Shown here: piece after piece, positions 12,873 to 21,547 of the stretch | Numbering within the stretch: the stretch's first letter is position 1 | How the letters are laid out: each line of letters begins with the position of its first letter | Source of the DNA: Pseudomonas sp. BMS12 | Lineage (GTDB): Bacteria; Pseudomonadota; Gammaproteobacteria; Pseudomonadales; Pseudomonadaceae | Reading direction: 5' to 3' | NCBI RefSeq assembly: GCF_001592875.1 | Contig: NZ_LSOF01000006.1 | Coordinates: 171,085 to 235,084 of the forward strand | DNA length: 64,000 nucleotides | The notes under the pieces: model-generated | The model's database searches: none | What the model was told of the DNA's origin: nothing | Seen by the model: only the letters and a program-made list of their open reading frames with translations | Position numbers and translations under genes: made by a program

Positions 12873-13522
12873 ACCGCCGTACCCTGGTCCTGGTAATCAG
12901 CGTCCTGCTGCTGGCCGCCTTTGCTGCAGCTGCCTTCTTCTACCAGGGGGCTACCCCACCGCCGCAGAAGCAGGCTGCGCCTAGCTCGCAGGATGCCAGC
13001 GCACTGGTGCGCTTCCACTCCCCGGTGTTCGGTCCCGTCCAGGCACCGGTCACCATAGTTGAGTTCTTCGACCCCTCCTGCGAGGCCTGCCGCGCCTTTT
13101 ACCCACACGTCAAACAGATCCTTGCCGAGAGCCCTTCCGATGTGCGCCTAGTGCTGCGCTATGTGCTGTTCCACCAGGGTTCCGAAGAAGCTGCACGCTT
13201 GTTGGAGGCGGCACGTAAGCAGAACCTCTACCCGCAGGTGCTGGAGGCGGTGCTCGCTGCACAGCCGCAATGGCATGACGATGCCACTGCCGCCAAGGCC
13301 CTGGAAGCAGCCGCCGCAGTCGGTCTGGATATCGAGAAGGCTCGGGTCGACATGCGCTCACCAGAGGTCGACGCAGTGCTCAAGACCGACATGCAAGACG
13401 TAAAGACCGTTGGCATCAGAGGCACGCCGACCTTCTTCGTCAACGGCCAGCCACTGACCGAGTTCGGCCCCGAGCCGCTGCGCCAGTTGGTGCTCGGCGA
13501 ACTTGCCAAAGTCAGGAACTAA
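12869..13522 (+). CDS. DsbA-family periplasmic thiol oxidoreductase
   Basis: A 217-residue protein with an N-terminal membrane anchor or signal (about 5-25) and a thioredoxin/DsbA fold. The redox site is CEAC in FFDPSCEACRAFYP, and the cis-proline loop is GIRGTPTFFVNG. The closest type is the DsbA/Com1-like thioredoxin_4 family. It overlaps dsbB by 4 bp and is followed within 5 bp by the broken methyltransferase gene. Confidence 0.85.
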   Translation: MNRRTLVLVISVLLLAAFAAAAFFYQGATPPPQKQAAPSSQDASALVRFHSPVFGPVQAPVTIVEFFDPSCEACRAFYPHVKQILAESPSDVRLVLRYVLFHQGSEEAARLLEAARKQNLYPQVLEAVLAAQPQWHDDATAAKALEAAAAVGLDIEKARVDMRSPEVDAVLKTDMQDVKTVGIRGTPTFFVNGQPLTEFGPEPLRQLVLGELAKVRN

Positions 13523-13526
13523 CACC

Positions 13527-13975
13527 ATGCGCTGGCTGAAGAACCGCATTCCGCCGCCCCTGGTCGCCGCCCTGTTCGGTTTGCTGATGTGGCTCGCCGC
13601 TCGCCAACTACCGGGTGGGCTGATATTGCCCATCAAGTGGCGCGCCGGCCTGGCGCTGGTGGTGCTGCTGGCAGGCGTCGCTATCTGCCTGGCCGGCGTA
13701 TTGTCTTTCCGCAATGCACGCACCACGGTCAACCCACTGAAGCCGGAAACGGCTTCGGCGCTGGTAACTACACGCGCAACCCGATGTACCTGGGCTTCGC
13801 CACCGCCTTGCTGGCCTGGTCGATCTTCCTTGCCTGGCCGCCGGCACTGCTAGGCGTGCTGAGCTTCGTGCTGTACATGAACCGCTTCCAGATCGGGCCG
13901 GAGGAGCGTGCCCTCACTGGCCTTTTCGGAAACGCGTTCGCTCAGTATTGCAGCCAGGTAAGACGCTGGTTCTAG
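13527..13975 (+). pseudogene. Frameshifted isoprenylcysteine methyltransferase-like membrane protein
   Basis: A small membrane protein of the ICMT/PEMT-like methyltransferase family, broken in the middle. The N-terminal half (13527 to about 13765) reads helices and ARTTVNPLKPETASALVTT. The rest continues only in another frame as NYTRNPMYLGFATALLAW and ends with the family tail RFQIGPEERALTGLFGNAFAQYCSQVRRWF. Functional homologues have roughly VTTGxYRYTRNPMYLG across the junction, so about 16 bp seem to be missing near 13764-13772, which is exactly the shift of frame seen. A sequencing error is possible, but a 16-base loss is unlikely to be one. Confidence 0.8.
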
Positions 13976-14038
13976 AGTCAGTGTTCATTCGAACCAGCTA
14001 CATCCATGTCTTAGCGCTTGGGATTTTTGCGCGAGCCA

Positions 14039-14482
14039 CTATGGTGCTGGATATGCCGCAATGATCAAGTCAGTCCCATTCTCAGTGTGACCGATCACCT
14101 GATAGGCATGCTGAACGCCATCAACTTCCATTCCCGGCGAGCCCGCCGGCATCCCGGGAACCGCGATACCAACCAGGTCATTGCGCTTGCTGAGTTCGAG
14201 GGCCTGAGCAGCCGGCACATGGCCTTCGACAAACTTGCCGTCAATCACCGCGGTGTGGCAAGACGCCAACCGTGGCGCGACGCCCAGACGCTGCTTCACT
14301 GCTGTCATGTTGCTTTCGACATGGTCGACAACTTTAAAGCCATTCGCTTCAAGGTGTGAGATCCACTTCTTGCAACATCCGCAATTGGCATCACGATGGA
14401 CATCAATCGTCAGAGCATCAGCAGCTTGAGCCGCAGACGTGACGGAGAGAGCGGCCAGCAAGGCCAGATATTTAGCTTTCAT
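14039..14482 (-). CDS. DUF411-family periplasmic metal-binding protein
   Basis: A 147-residue exported protein of the DUF411 (CopG-like) family found in copper islands. The signal peptide MKAKYLALLAALSVTSAAQA is followed by DVHRDANCGCCKKWISHLEA, a Cys-x-Cys-Cys site in a thioredoxin-like fold, and a conserved second Cys/His segment LASCHTAVIDGKFVEGHVPA. An open frame extends further upstream but overlaps the cytochrome tail, so the ATG at 14482 before the signal peptide is chosen. It overlaps the stop of the cytochrome c gene by 11 bp, suggesting translational coupling. Confidence 0.85.
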   Translation of the reverse strand: MKAKYLALLAALSVTSAAQAADALTIDVHRDANCGCCKKWISHLEANGFKVVDHVESNMTAVKQRLGVAPRLASCHTAVIDGKFVEGHVPAAQALELSKRNDLVGIAVPGMPAGSPGMEVDGVQHAYQVIGHTENGTDLIIAAYPAP

Positions 14483-15314
14483 GAACGTGCTCTTTGCCAT
14501 CGGCATGGGTGTGGGTCTTGGGCGAAGTATTCGGAGCCTGCTCGGAGTGATGATCGCCTCCGTTGGAGGACGCCTCATCCCCAGCATGGTGGTCATTGCC
14601 ATTCATATTCGAGTGGTGATCCGCCTCAGACGCGGAGCCACCCTCGTTACCCGTAGCTGCGGCATCGTGATGACCAGGCTCTCCGGCATCACCTGACCCA
14701 TGATGGTCTTCGCCACCGCCGCTATTACCATGATGCCCAGGCTTGTTGTCGCCATGCTGCCCTTCATGGTTGTGCATCTGCGTTTCCCCGCCACCATGCT
14801 GATGGCCGCTGCTGGATGCGACGAGTGTTTGGTATTGCTTGGCATCCATCGTCGGCAGCTGGTTGAGGAAGGCGACCATACCCCAGATGTACTGATCGCC
14901 CATGCTCTTGCCCCAAGCAGGCATACCCGTTGCCTTGATACCGTGCTTGATTACCCAGAAAGTCGCAGCAGGATTGCCATCGACACCGATCTTGGCGAGG
15001 TTGGGGGGAGCAGGATAAAGCGATTGGCTCAACTCGGTCTCCGCCACACCTGGCGCCAAGTGGCAGCCTATGCACATCGAGTTGTAGTTACCCGCACCGG
15101 CGCGAATAAGAGCTTGATCATCGAGGTTGGGCACCTCGATGTCCCGCGAGCGAACCTCGATAGAGCGGTCACGCGCCATCGTGAGGAAGGCATGCACCGC
15201 AGGGAGATGGGGGTCGTCGGCCCCGACGTTGACCACGCCAAAGTAGGCACCGGCCAGGACAGCTGTGCTACCGACCACGCCGGCCGCCACCAAAGTTTTA
15301 ATTGTTCTTTTCAT
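14472..15314 (-). CDS. Cytochrome c with a long His-rich copper-binding tail
   Basis: A 280-residue periplasmic c-type cytochrome. The N-terminal hydrophobic segment is a signal or anchor. The heme site is CIGCH (about residue 81), with the distal Met in KATGMPAWG. Residues 170-280 are an added low-complexity tail rich in His, Gly, Asp and Ser (repeats such as DHHGSGD, GGDHHSE), probably a copper sponge. It lies 9 bp after copB and overlaps the DUF411 gene. Redox coupling to the CopA oxidase is plausible but inferred. Confidence 0.85.
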   Translation of the reverse strand: MKRTIKTLVAAGVVGSTAVLAGAYFGVVNVGADDPHLPAVHAFLTMARDRSIEVRSRDIEVPNLDDQALIRAGAGNYNSMCIGCHLAPGVAETELSQSLYPAPPNLAKIGVDGNPAATFWVIKHGIKATGMPAWGKSMGDQYIWGMVAFLNQLPTMDAKQYQTLVASSSGHQHGGGETQMHNHEGQHGDNKPGHHGNSGGGEDHHGSGDAGEPGHHDAAATGNEGGSASEADHHSNMNGNDHHAGDEASSNGGDHHSEQAPNTSPKTHTHADGKEHVHES

Positions 15315-15323
15315 GTCAGGTTC

Positions 15324-16517
15324 TCAAAACCACATCCGGATACCGGCGACAAAACGCGCCTCGTCTACATCACCGCCCTCGTCGCGGACCATGTCTGCCG
15401 TGTTGCCATAGGAGCGGCTCCAGGAGACCCCGACATAGGGGGCAAACTGCCTGACAATCTCGTAACGCAGACGCAAGCCGAGCTCGGTATTGGCCAACCC
15501 CGATCCGACACCACGCTCAGGATCGTTCTTGCCGTAGAAGTTCACTTCGGCAGTTGGCTGGAGTATCAGTCGGTTGGTCAGCAGAATGTCGTACTCGCCC
15601 TCCAGTCGGGCAGCGGTCTGGCCATTCTCGCCCACGAAGGCGGTGGCTTCGGCCTCGAAGGCGTAAAGCGCCATGCCCTGAACACCGAAGGCGGCCCAGG
15701 TCTGCGGCGACTCGGGTTTGAAGTCCTGACGAACTCCCGCGACGACGTCCCACCAAGGGCCGATCGAGCGGCCGTACAGCAACTGCAACTCCGCATCCTC
15801 GGTCACGCCGTTGGTACGCTCGCCTTCGGAGCGGAACCAGACCCGGTTGATGTCACCGCCTACCCAGCCCGACGCATCCCAGGCCAGGGTGCTGCCCTCA
15901 TCTGCATCCTGGTATTCGAGCTGATCGAGCAGGAAAAAGCTGTTGATGGCGCTGTCGTGCACCTTATGTCCAGGTAGAGGCGGAAAAGCCGCTTGGCGAT
16001 CAGCATCCGTCAGAACGGGAATCGGCGTACGGCTGGTGGTTCTTGGGGCTTCAGTGGAGCCATGGTTCATCTTTGAATGATCCATGCCTTCCATCTGCCC
16101 TTGCATGGCGCCATGGTTCATCTTGCTGTGGTCCATGACTGGAGCCTTATCTTGGCTCTGGCTGTGGCCCATTTGGCTATGATCCATGCTACCCGAAGCA
16201 CCCTGCATGGCGCCGTGATCCATCTTGCTGTGGTCCATGGCTGGAGCCTTTTCTTGGCTCTGGCTGTGGCCCATCTGGCTATGATCCATGCTGCCCGAAG
16301 CACCCTGCATGGCACCATGGTCCATCTTGCTGTGATCCATGCCCTCCATCGGCGCTTTGGTAGCGCCGTGGTTCATCTGGCTATGGTCCATCGACATGGC
16401 GCCGTGCCCCATTGCCGAATGATCCATTTCTTCCGCAGCCAAAGTAACGCCGCCGCTGAACGCACTCAGCGACACAGCCAGCGCCAAGAGAGATGGACGT
16501 GAAAACCTAGTGGTCAT
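15324..16517 (-). CDS. copB: CopB outer-membrane copper-resistance protein
   Basis: Outer-membrane protein of the CopB/PcoB family, 397 residues from ATG 16517 (11 bp overlap with the preceding gene). The signal peptide ends near TLAAEE. Residues about 30-165 form an expanded Met/His region with many MDHSxM and MxHG units, part of which is an exact-looking tandem repeat. The beta-barrel domain follows ([25 protein letters not shown] through [10 protein letters not shown] with a C-terminal aromatic). It probably binds or moves copper at the outer membrane. Confidence 0.92.
   Translation of the reverse strand: MTTRFSRPSLLALAVSLSAFSGGVTLAAEEMDHSAMGHGAMSMDHSQMNHGATKAPMEGMDHSKMDHGAMQGASGSMDHSQMGHSQSQEKAPAMDHSKMDHGAMQGASGSMDHSQMGHSQSQDKAPVMDHSKMNHGAMQGQMEGMDHSKMNHGSTEAPRTTSRTPIPVLTDADRQAAFPPLPGHKVHDSAINSFFLLDQLEYQDADEGSTLAWDASGWVGGDINRVWFRSEGERTNGVTEDAELQLLYGRSIGPWWDVVAGVRQDFKPESPQTWAAFGVQGMALYAFEAEATAFVGENGQTAARLEGEYDILLTNRLILQPTAEVNFYGKNDPERGVGSGLANTELGLRLRYEIVRQFAPYVGVSWSRSYGNTADMVRDEGGDVDEARFVAGIRMWF
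16131..16338. repeat. 102-bp tandem repeat coding Met/His units in copB
   Basis: Two near-identical copies of a 102-bp unit encode 34 residues each, from [16 protein letters not shown] to SQSQ(E/D)KAP(A/V). They are followed by a partial third copy ([13 protein letters not shown]). The copies differ at only a few bases, which suggests recent duplication and a length-variable copper-binding region. Confidence 0.85.
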
Positions 16518-16821
16518 GGTTCGAACCTGCTTCGGCTTCGGTGCCGCCATGCTTATCCATCATGTTTTCGTGATTCATGCCGTCATGCTTCATGTCTCCG
16601 TGATCCATGGCGCCATGATCCATCTGCTGGCCAGCCGCCTTATCCTTCGACTGATCTGCGTGATTGCCACTGGCGGTCTTGGGCGCAGCCGACTCGGCAG
16701 CATGTTGTTCGTGCTCACTGTGCCCCTCACCTGCCAACGAAACCGGTGCGTGCAGGGCAGCCAATAGGCTGAACATGACTGCGCTGCCAGCCAGGGCATT
16801 TCGCTTCATAAAAGTGCTCAT
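16507..16821 (-). CDS. Small periplasmic Met/His-rich copper-binding protein
   Basis: A 104-residue protein with a signal peptide (cleavage near VSLAGE) and a mature part made almost entirely of charged residues with Met and His clusters ([20 protein letters not shown]). The ATG at 16821 has AAGGAG seven bases upstream. It lies 12 bp after copA and overlaps copB by 11 bp. No enzymatic fold is visible; it is best read as a periplasmic copper-binding peptide of the pco/cop operons. Confidence 0.8.
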   Translation of the reverse strand: MSTFMKRNALAGSAVMFSLLAALHAPVSLAGEGHSEHEQHAAESAAPKTASGNHADQSKDKAAGQQMDHGAMDHGDMKHDGMNHENMMDKHGGTEAEAGSNHDH

Positions 16822-16833
16822 CAGAAATCTCCT

Positions 16834-18657
16834 TTACTCATCCACACGAACTTCACGGAACATGCCCATTTCCATGTGGAGCAACAGGTGGCAGTGATAG
16901 GCCCAACGACCCAACGCATCGGCAGTCACTCGATAGCTGCGCTTGGAACCTGGCGGCATGTCGATGGTGTGTTTACGCACCAGGAAATTGCCGTTCGCAT
17001 CCTCCAGGTCGCTCCACATGCCATGAAGATGGATCGGATGAGTCATCATGGTGTCGTTGACTAGCGTGATGCGAACGCGCTCGCCGTACTTAAGACGCAG
17101 AGGCTCGGCGTCAGAGAACTTGATGCCATCGAAGGACCAGGAGAATTTCTCCATGTGCCCGGTAAGGTGAAGCTCGATGGTGCGACTTGGTTCGCGACCA
17201 TCCGGGTCGAGGAAGGTGCTGCGCAGGTCAGAGTACGTCAGGACGCGTCGGCCGTTGTCTCGCAAACCAATACCTGGGTCGTCCAACTTGTGCGTCGGTG
17301 TCATGGTTTGCATGTCGACCAGCGGGTTGTTGGTCTCTGAGGCTGGGTGTGCCTGCATGGCACCTGCCATGCCTGCCATGCCTGCCATGCCTGCCATGCC
17401 CGAATGATCCATTCCAGCCATCTGGCTGTGATCCATGCCGGCCATGCCACCCTGCATGCTCCCATGATCCATGCCCGCCATACTGCCGTGGTCCATTCCG
17501 GCCATGTTTCCGTGATCCATACCGCCCATGCTGCCGTGATCCATACCCATGTCGCCCATGGCAATCAGCGGACGCGGGTCGGGGCTGGGTACTGGTGCAC
17601 TCAACCTCTCCTGTACGGCAAGGGTGCCGCGCGCATAGCCAGTGCGATCCATGGATTGGGCAAACACGGTATAGGCCTGTTCGCTGTCTGGTTCGACGAT
17701 CACGTCGTAGGTCTCGGCCACGGCGATACGGAACTCGTCGACGCTGACCGGCTTGACGTGCAGACCATCGGCCGCAACCACAGTCATCTTCAGGCCCGGG
17801 ATGCGCACATCGAAATAGGTCATCGCCGAGGCATTGATGAAGCGCAGGCGGATCTTTTCGCCCGGTTTGAATATGCCGGTCCAGTTGCCATCAGGTGCCT
17901 GGCCATTCATCAGGTAGGTGTAGGTGTAGCCACTGACGTCAGCGAGATCCGTCGGGCTCATCTTCATCTCGGCCCACATCTTGCGATCGGCTACCGCAGC
18001 GGACCACCCCATCTCGCTCACGTCATCGATGAAATCGCCAACGGTGCGCTTGTGCTGGTTGTAGTAGTCCGATTGCTTCTTCAGCTTGGCCAGAACCCGA
18101 GCTGGGTTTTCATCGGTCCAGTCGCTCAGCAGCACGACGTAGTCGCGGTCGTAACTGAAGGGTTCGGGCTCTTTGGCATCGATGACCAGCGCGCCGTATA
18201 CCCCAACTTGCTCCTGGAGCCCCGAGTGGCTGTGATACCAGTAGGTACCGTTCTGATTGACCTTGAACTTGTACTCATACATGCCATCAGGTGCGATGCC
18301 ATGGAAGCTCAGGCCCGGAACGCCATCCATGTTCGCCGGCAGGATAATGCCGTGCCAGTGAATGGACGTGTCCTCCTTGAGGCGGTTGCGTACGCGCAAA
18401 GTCACGGTCTCGCCCTCCCGCCAGCGCAGGATCGGGCCTGGCAGCGAGCCATTGATCGTCATGGCGGTACGCGCTGCGCCGGTGATGTTGACCGGGGTCT
18501 CCCCGATAAACAGGTCGAAATCGTTACCGCTCAGCACGTTGGGCTGACCTGGGCTGGTTACCGCCCAGACCGGCGTGCGCCACATGCCCATGCCGCCGAG
18601 AATACCGGCGGCGGCGAGGCCTTTGACGAAAGTACGTCTTGTGGTTTTGCTTTGCAT
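16834..18657 (-). CDS. copA: CopA periplasmic multicopper oxidase
   Basis: Multicopper oxidase of the CopA/PcoA family, 607 residues, which oxidises Cu(I) in the periplasm. It carries a Tat signal ([13 protein letters not shown], residues 6-18). All four copper-site motifs are visible: [20 protein letters not shown] and [12 protein letters not shown]. Between domains 2 and 3 (about residues 370-430) is a Met-rich insert of MDHGxM and AGMAGM units that should bind extra copper. First gene of the minus-strand operon copA, small Met/His protein, copB, cytochrome c, DUF411. A CopR-like box lies about 165 bp upstream of its start. Confidence 0.95.
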   Translation of the reverse strand: MQSKTTRRTFVKGLAAAGILGGMGMWRTPVWAVTSPGQPNVLSGNDFDLFIGETPVNITGAARTAMTINGSLPGPILRWREGETVTLRVRNRLKEDTSIHWHGIILPANMDGVPGLSFHGIAPDGMYEYKFKVNQNGTYWYHSHSGLQEQVGVYGALVIDAKEPEPFSYDRDYVVLLSDWTDENPARVLAKLKKQSDYYNQHKRTVGDFIDDVSEMGWSAAVADRKMWAEMKMSPTDLADVSGYTYTYLMNGQAPDGNWTGIFKPGEKIRLRFINASAMTYFDVRIPGLKMTVVAADGLHVKPVSVDEFRIAVAETYDVIVEPDSEQAYTVFAQSMDRTGYARGTLAVQERLSAPVPSPDPRPLIAMGDMGMDHGSMGGMDHGNMAGMDHGSMAGMDHGSMQGGMAGMDHSQMAGMDHSGMAGMAGMAGMAGAMQAHPASETNNPLVDMQTMTPTHKLDDPGIGLRDNGRRVLTYSDLRSTFLDPDGREPSRTIELHLTGHMEKFSWSFDGIKFSDAEPLRLKYGERVRITLVNDTMMTHPIHLHGMWSDLEDANGNFLVRKHTIDMPPGSKRSYRVTADALGRWAYHCHLLLHMEMGMFREVRVDE

Positions 18658-18819
18658 GCCCTTATGTCCAATCCGTCAGATGAGCCGGCGATGTGCATCC
18701 GGTCTCGGGTTCATCGGCTGCTTCAGTGTCGGGAGATTTGATCTTCAAGCCTCGCGTGCTGCGCAAGTTCCCCCGACACCAAGCAGTATGAAACTGCCAT
18801 ATCTCAACCATCCGGGTGG

Positions 18820-18835
18820 TTACATTTCTGTAAGG
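18820..18835. promoter_or_regulatory. CopR-type box upstream of copA
   Basis: TTACATTTCTGTAAGG contains the short dyad TTACA-TTTC-TGTAA and matches the box upstream of bufA/ptrA at 17 of 19 positions when extended to GGTTG. It is flanked by AACC (18806) and GGTT (18834). Binding by the CopR encoded at 28977 is inferred. Confidence 0.7.
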
Positions 18836-18845
18836 TTGAGGGGGC

Positions 18846-19052
18846 TCAGCAGTTGGCGTGTTCCGTCTGTCTGGCTTGGCTGCCGGCGACGGGAGCCTCA
18901 TCCTTCTGCTGCTTGGCCAACTGATAGGCTTCCAGCGAGGCCTGGCGGGCTTGTTCCATGCGTGCAAACGTGCGATCGGCACCGCCTTCGGCCATTGCCA
19001 GGCTGGAAACACTGAGGGCAGCAACTACAAACAGGGTTTTGATCGATTTCAT
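18846..19052 (-). CDS. ptrA: PtrA-like copper-inducible periplasmic protein
   Basis: A 68-residue exported protein starting MKSIKTLFVVAALSVSSLAMA, then EGGADRTFARMEQARQ. That start is typical of the PtrA N-terminal family, known from P. aeruginosa as a small copper-induced protein controlled by CopRS and first described as a type III secretion repressor. The function beyond copper stress is uncertain. It is divergent from bufA, with a CopR-type box between them, and lies upstream of copA in the same direction. Confidence 0.8.
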   Translation of the reverse strand: MKSIKTLFVVAALSVSSLAMAEGGADRTFARMEQARQASLEAYQLAKQQKDEAPVAGSQARQTEHANC

Positions 19053-19158
19053 TTCGTAAATCCTCGTAAGTTTTAGACGCCCTCGTAACTAGAGGGAGCG
19101 AGCGTTAAGCTCGATGCCACGTTAACCACGAAGCCCTGTCAGCAACCTGATCTGAACA

Positions 19159-19177
19159 TTACAGTTCTGTCAGGTTG
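19159..19177. promoter_or_regulatory. CopR-type box between ptrA and bufA
   Basis: TTACAGTTCTGTCAGGTTG is nearly the same as the copA box. It lies inside a larger dyad, AGCAACCTGA (19141-19150) and TCAGGTTGCT (19170-19179). The position, about 107 bp from ptrA and 160 bp from bufA, suits shared control of both divergent units. Confidence 0.7.
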
Positions 19178-19337
19178 CTATTTCTTTCTTGTAGCCCCTC
19201 CTGAAGGATCGATACTGTCTTCCTACGCGAGAAGCCTTGCGGATTCCATGGGGCCTGCTCGGCAGCAATGTCTGAGCTAACTCGCCCATTCGCACCTACG
19301 GATCGCGACCATCAAACACTCAAGAGAGATAGCCACT

Positions 19338-19598
19338 ATGTCGAACAAATCCAACGTAGTTACCGGCGCCGCCCTGGCTCTGGTGGCCGCAAGCCTGTTC
19401 ACTACCCTGCCCGCCCAGGCAGCCCAGGACACCAAAGCAGCAGAAGTGAAGTGCTTCGGGGTCAATGGTTGCAAAGGGCAGAACGACTGCATGACCGCGA
19501 AAAACGCCTGCAAAGGCCAAGGCGAATGCAAAGGCCAAGGGTTCAAGTTGATGACCCAAGCCAAATGTGACGAAGCCGGTGGCAAAACCAGCGAATAA
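19338..19598 (+). CDS. bufA: Bufferin-type RiPP precursor (DUF2282/BufA family)
   Basis: An 86-residue precursor peptide with an N-terminal Sec-type signal (hydrophobic 8-28, cleavage near AQAA). The core is rich in Cys: VKCFGVNGCKG, NDCMTAKNACKG, GECKGQGF and a final Cys near residue 76, with CKG repeated three times. Bufferins are copper-binding RiPPs in which a DUF692/MNIO enzyme converts Cys to thiooxazole-type rings, and the exported product buffers copper. The CxGxNxCKG pattern looks more like the BufA2 type than the EGKCG type (my recollection, moderate confidence). It is directly followed by bufB and bufC, with a hairpin in the gap. Confidence 0.82.
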   Translation: MSNKSNVVTGAALALVAASLFTTLPAQAAQDTKAAEVKCFGVNGCKGQNDCMTAKNACKGQGECKGQGFKLMTQAKCDEAGGKTSE

Positions 19599-19605
19599 GG
19601 CGGTT

Positions 19606-19630
19606 CAGGGGAGTGCATGCCACTCCCCTG
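19606..19630 (+). promoter_or_regulatory. Intercistronic hairpin between bufA and bufB
   Basis: CAGGGGAGTG, loop CATGC, then CACTCCCCTG form a perfect 10-bp stem 7 bp after the bufA stop and 12 bp before the bufB start. No T run follows, so it is likely a partial attenuator or an mRNA stabiliser that favours precursor over enzymes. Confidence 0.7.
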
Positions 19631-19642
19631 CTGGAGTCTCGA

Positions 19643-20479
19643 ATGAGTAAGCGCAAAACTCTGGGTTTCGGTCTTGGCCTTCGCAACGAGTATTACCGGC
19701 AGATCCTGGAGGAACGGCCTGCGGTCGACTGGTTCGAGATCATTTCCGAGAATTACCTGGTGGAGGGCGGCAAGGCTCTCTACTTCCTCGATGCGATCGG
19801 TGAGCACTACCCCCTGGTGATGCACGGGGTATCTCTTTCGATTGGCGGCTCACATGCCTTGGACATCGACTACCTACGACAGCTCAAGCAACTGGCAGAC
19901 CGGGTGCAGCCTCAGTGGGTGTCTGATCACCTGTGCTGGAGTCGAGGCAACGCCCACCAACTTCACGATCTGCTGCCGCTGCCGTTTACCCAGGAGAGCC
20001 TGCTGCATGTCGCGGCCCGGGTGCGCCTGGTGCAGGATGTTTTGGAGCGTCCCATCGTGCTGGAGAACGTTTCCTCCTACGTGCAGTGGACAACATCCAG
20101 CATGAGCGAGTCTCAGTTCCTCTCGGAGCTCAGTTACCTGACTGGGTGCGAGCTGCTTCTCGACGTGAACAACGTCTACGTCAGCTCGCGAAACCAGGGT
20201 TTCGACCCTTGGCAATTCATCATGGAGTTGCCGCACGAGCGGATTCGGCAAATTCACCTGGCCGGGCACAGCGATTACGGGCAATACCTCATCGACACCC
20301 ATGATCAGCCCATCGCTGATCCGGTTTGGTCTCTCTACAGCAAGACGTTGAGCTACTTGGGCCCGACATCGACCTTGATCGAGCGAGATGATCAGTTTCC
20401 GCCGCTGGAGGAGTTGTTGTCCGAATTAGCACATGCCCGTGCTATCGCCAAAGCTGTGATATCGGGGGCCACCCCTTGA
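19643..20479 (+). CDS. bufB: MNIO (DUF692) oxidase, bufferin maturation enzyme
   Basis: A 278-residue TIM-barrel enzyme of the DUF692 family, a multinuclear non-heme iron oxidase that modifies Cys residues of the precursor. The ATG at 19643 has GGAG six bases upstream and is preferred to 19613. Likely metal-ligand segments are visible: DWFEIISENYLVEGG, GEHYPLVMHGVSLSIGG, VSDHLCWSRG, DVNNVYVSS, HLAGHSDYG and LIERDDQFP. It overlaps bufC by 4 bp. Confidence 0.9.
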   Translation: MSKRKTLGFGLGLRNEYYRQILEERPAVDWFEIISENYLVEGGKALYFLDAIGEHYPLVMHGVSLSIGGSHALDIDYLRQLKQLADRVQPQWVSDHLCWSRGNAHQLHDLLPLPFTQESLLHVAARVRLVQDVLERPIVLENVSSYVQWTTSSMSESQFLSELSYLTGCELLLDVNNVYVSSRNQGFDPWQFIMELPHERIRQIHLAGHSDYGQYLIDTHDQPIADPVWSLYSKTLSYLGPTSTLIERDDQFPPLEELLSELAHARAIAKAVISGATP

Positions 20480-21255
20480 GCCTGAGCGCCCTACAGACTG
20501 CATTTGAAATTTACCTGACAGGTGACAGTGCCCTGCCCTCCAACGAGCTTTTGGAGCAGATCAGAGGTAGCACAGCGCTGAGTGCTCTCGAAGGCCTGCA
20601 GATCTACCACAACGCTTACCGTTCGCGCCTGCTTGCAGTCTTGCGAGAAGACTTCCCTGCCCTGCTTCACTGGATCGGCAACGAATCATTCGAGCAGCTC
20701 GCACTGGCCTACATGGCCGCCTGGCCACCACGACATTTCAGCATTCGCTGGCTGGGCGAGAAGCTGCCCGAGTTCATTGGCAGCTACGTCGAAGAACCCC
20801 AACTATCGCCGATGCGCGAACTCGCGGAACTGGAGTGGGCCTTTACACTGGCCTTCGACGCTCAGGATGTCGAAGCGCTTTCAGCGGAGATCATGAGTAG
20901 CCTCTCAGCCGAGGACTGGATTGCTCTTCAGGTGGCCCTGGTGCCATCGGCCAACTGGCTGCAGATGCAGTACAACACACTGGATTTATGGAAGGCTGCC
21001 AAAGCCGATGCTCCCCTTCCTGCGACCACTCGCCTACCCAATGATCAGAGCTGCCTCGTCTGGCGGCATGATCTGGTATGTAGGTATCGAAGCTTGCAGC
21101 CTGATGAGGCAACGGCGCTGCGGTTATTCGCGAGTGGCGAGTCATTCGCTAGCCTTTGCGAGTCGTTACGTACGCCGCATGGAGATCACGCGCCCACGCA
21201 AGCTGCGATCTGGATGCGGCAGTGGATCAGTGACGGGCTGCTGGTTCGACTCTAG
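20476..21255 (+). CDS. bufC: DUF2063 partner protein for bufferin maturation
   Basis: A 259-residue protein of the DUF2063/HvfC-BufC family that helps the DUF692 enzyme bind its precursor. The N-terminal helical domain shows IYHNAYRSRLLAVLREDFPALLHWIG and YMAAWPPRHFSIRWLGEKLPEFI, both typical. The start is TTG at 20476, overlapping the bufB stop (TTGA). No strong ribosome site is visible, consistent with translational coupling. Confidence 0.87.
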   Translation: MSLSALQTAFEIYLTGDSALPSNELLEQIRGSTALSALEGLQIYHNAYRSRLLAVLREDFPALLHWIGNESFEQLALAYMAAWPPRHFSIRWLGEKLPEFIGSYVEEPQLSPMRELAELEWAFTLAFDAQDVEALSAEIMSSLSAEDWIALQVALVPSANWLQMQYNTLDLWKAAKADAPLPATTRLPNDQSCLVWRHDLVCRYRSLQPDEATALRLFASGESFASLCESLRTPHGDHAPTQAAIWMRQWISDGLLVRL

Positions 21256-21265
21256 GCAAGTATGT

Positions 21266-21291
21266 GAAGACCGTTGCGGGCAACGGTCTTC
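21266..21291. terminator. Hairpin between bufC and copZ
   Basis: GAAGACCGTTG, loop CGGG, CAACGGTCTTC: an 11-bp perfect stem between two convergent genes, 10 bp after the bufC stop. It likely ends both transcripts, although T runs are poor. Confidence 0.7.
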
Positions 21292-21306
21292 GAACAGTCG
21301 GACCGC

Positions 21307-21507
21307 TTACTCGTCAATTTCAGCCCCAAAACCCAGTTCAAGAACCGTTTCTCGCACAGCTGCTGCGCTTTCTTCCGTGCTTACCGAAACGGTGCCAGTG
21401 GCTCGATTAATCACCACACGCGCCTCCGAATCCAAAGCTTGAATAGCCCTGGTGATCTTGCTGACACAGCTACCGCAGCCCATTCCCGTTACCTTCAGAA
21501 CGACCAT
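21307..21507 (-). CDS. copZ: CopZ-type heavy-metal-associated copper chaperone
   Basis: A 66-residue ferredoxin-like HMA domain that carries Cu(I) in the cytoplasm to a P1B ATPase. The metal site is GMGCGSC (residues 8-14). The ATG at 21507 has AGAGG five bases upstream; a GTG two codons earlier is less likely. It stands alone under a CueR-type promoter. The likely client is the copper ATPase encoded at 24309-26678. Confidence 0.9.
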   Translation of the reverse strand: MVVLKVTGMGCGSCVSKITRAIQALDSEARVVINRATGTVSVSTEESAAAVRETVLELGFGAEIDE

Positions 21508-21547
21508 ACACACCTCTCATCTAGCTCGGCTGGATTGCCGTGCTTTC

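Noticed and set aside
14700..15977. A 425-codon plus-strand frame across the cytochrome c and copB genes
   Set aside because: It spans two real minus-strand genes and has no recognisable domain or ribosome site.
16077..16502. Repeat array that could look like a CRISPR
   Set aside because: The repeats are in-frame codons for Met/His motifs of copB, directly adjacent without unique spacers of constant length.
17347..18741. A 464-codon plus-strand frame opposite copA
   Set aside because: Shadow of the copA multicopper oxidase. Its apparent Cys/His repeats are the complement of the Met/His repeats.
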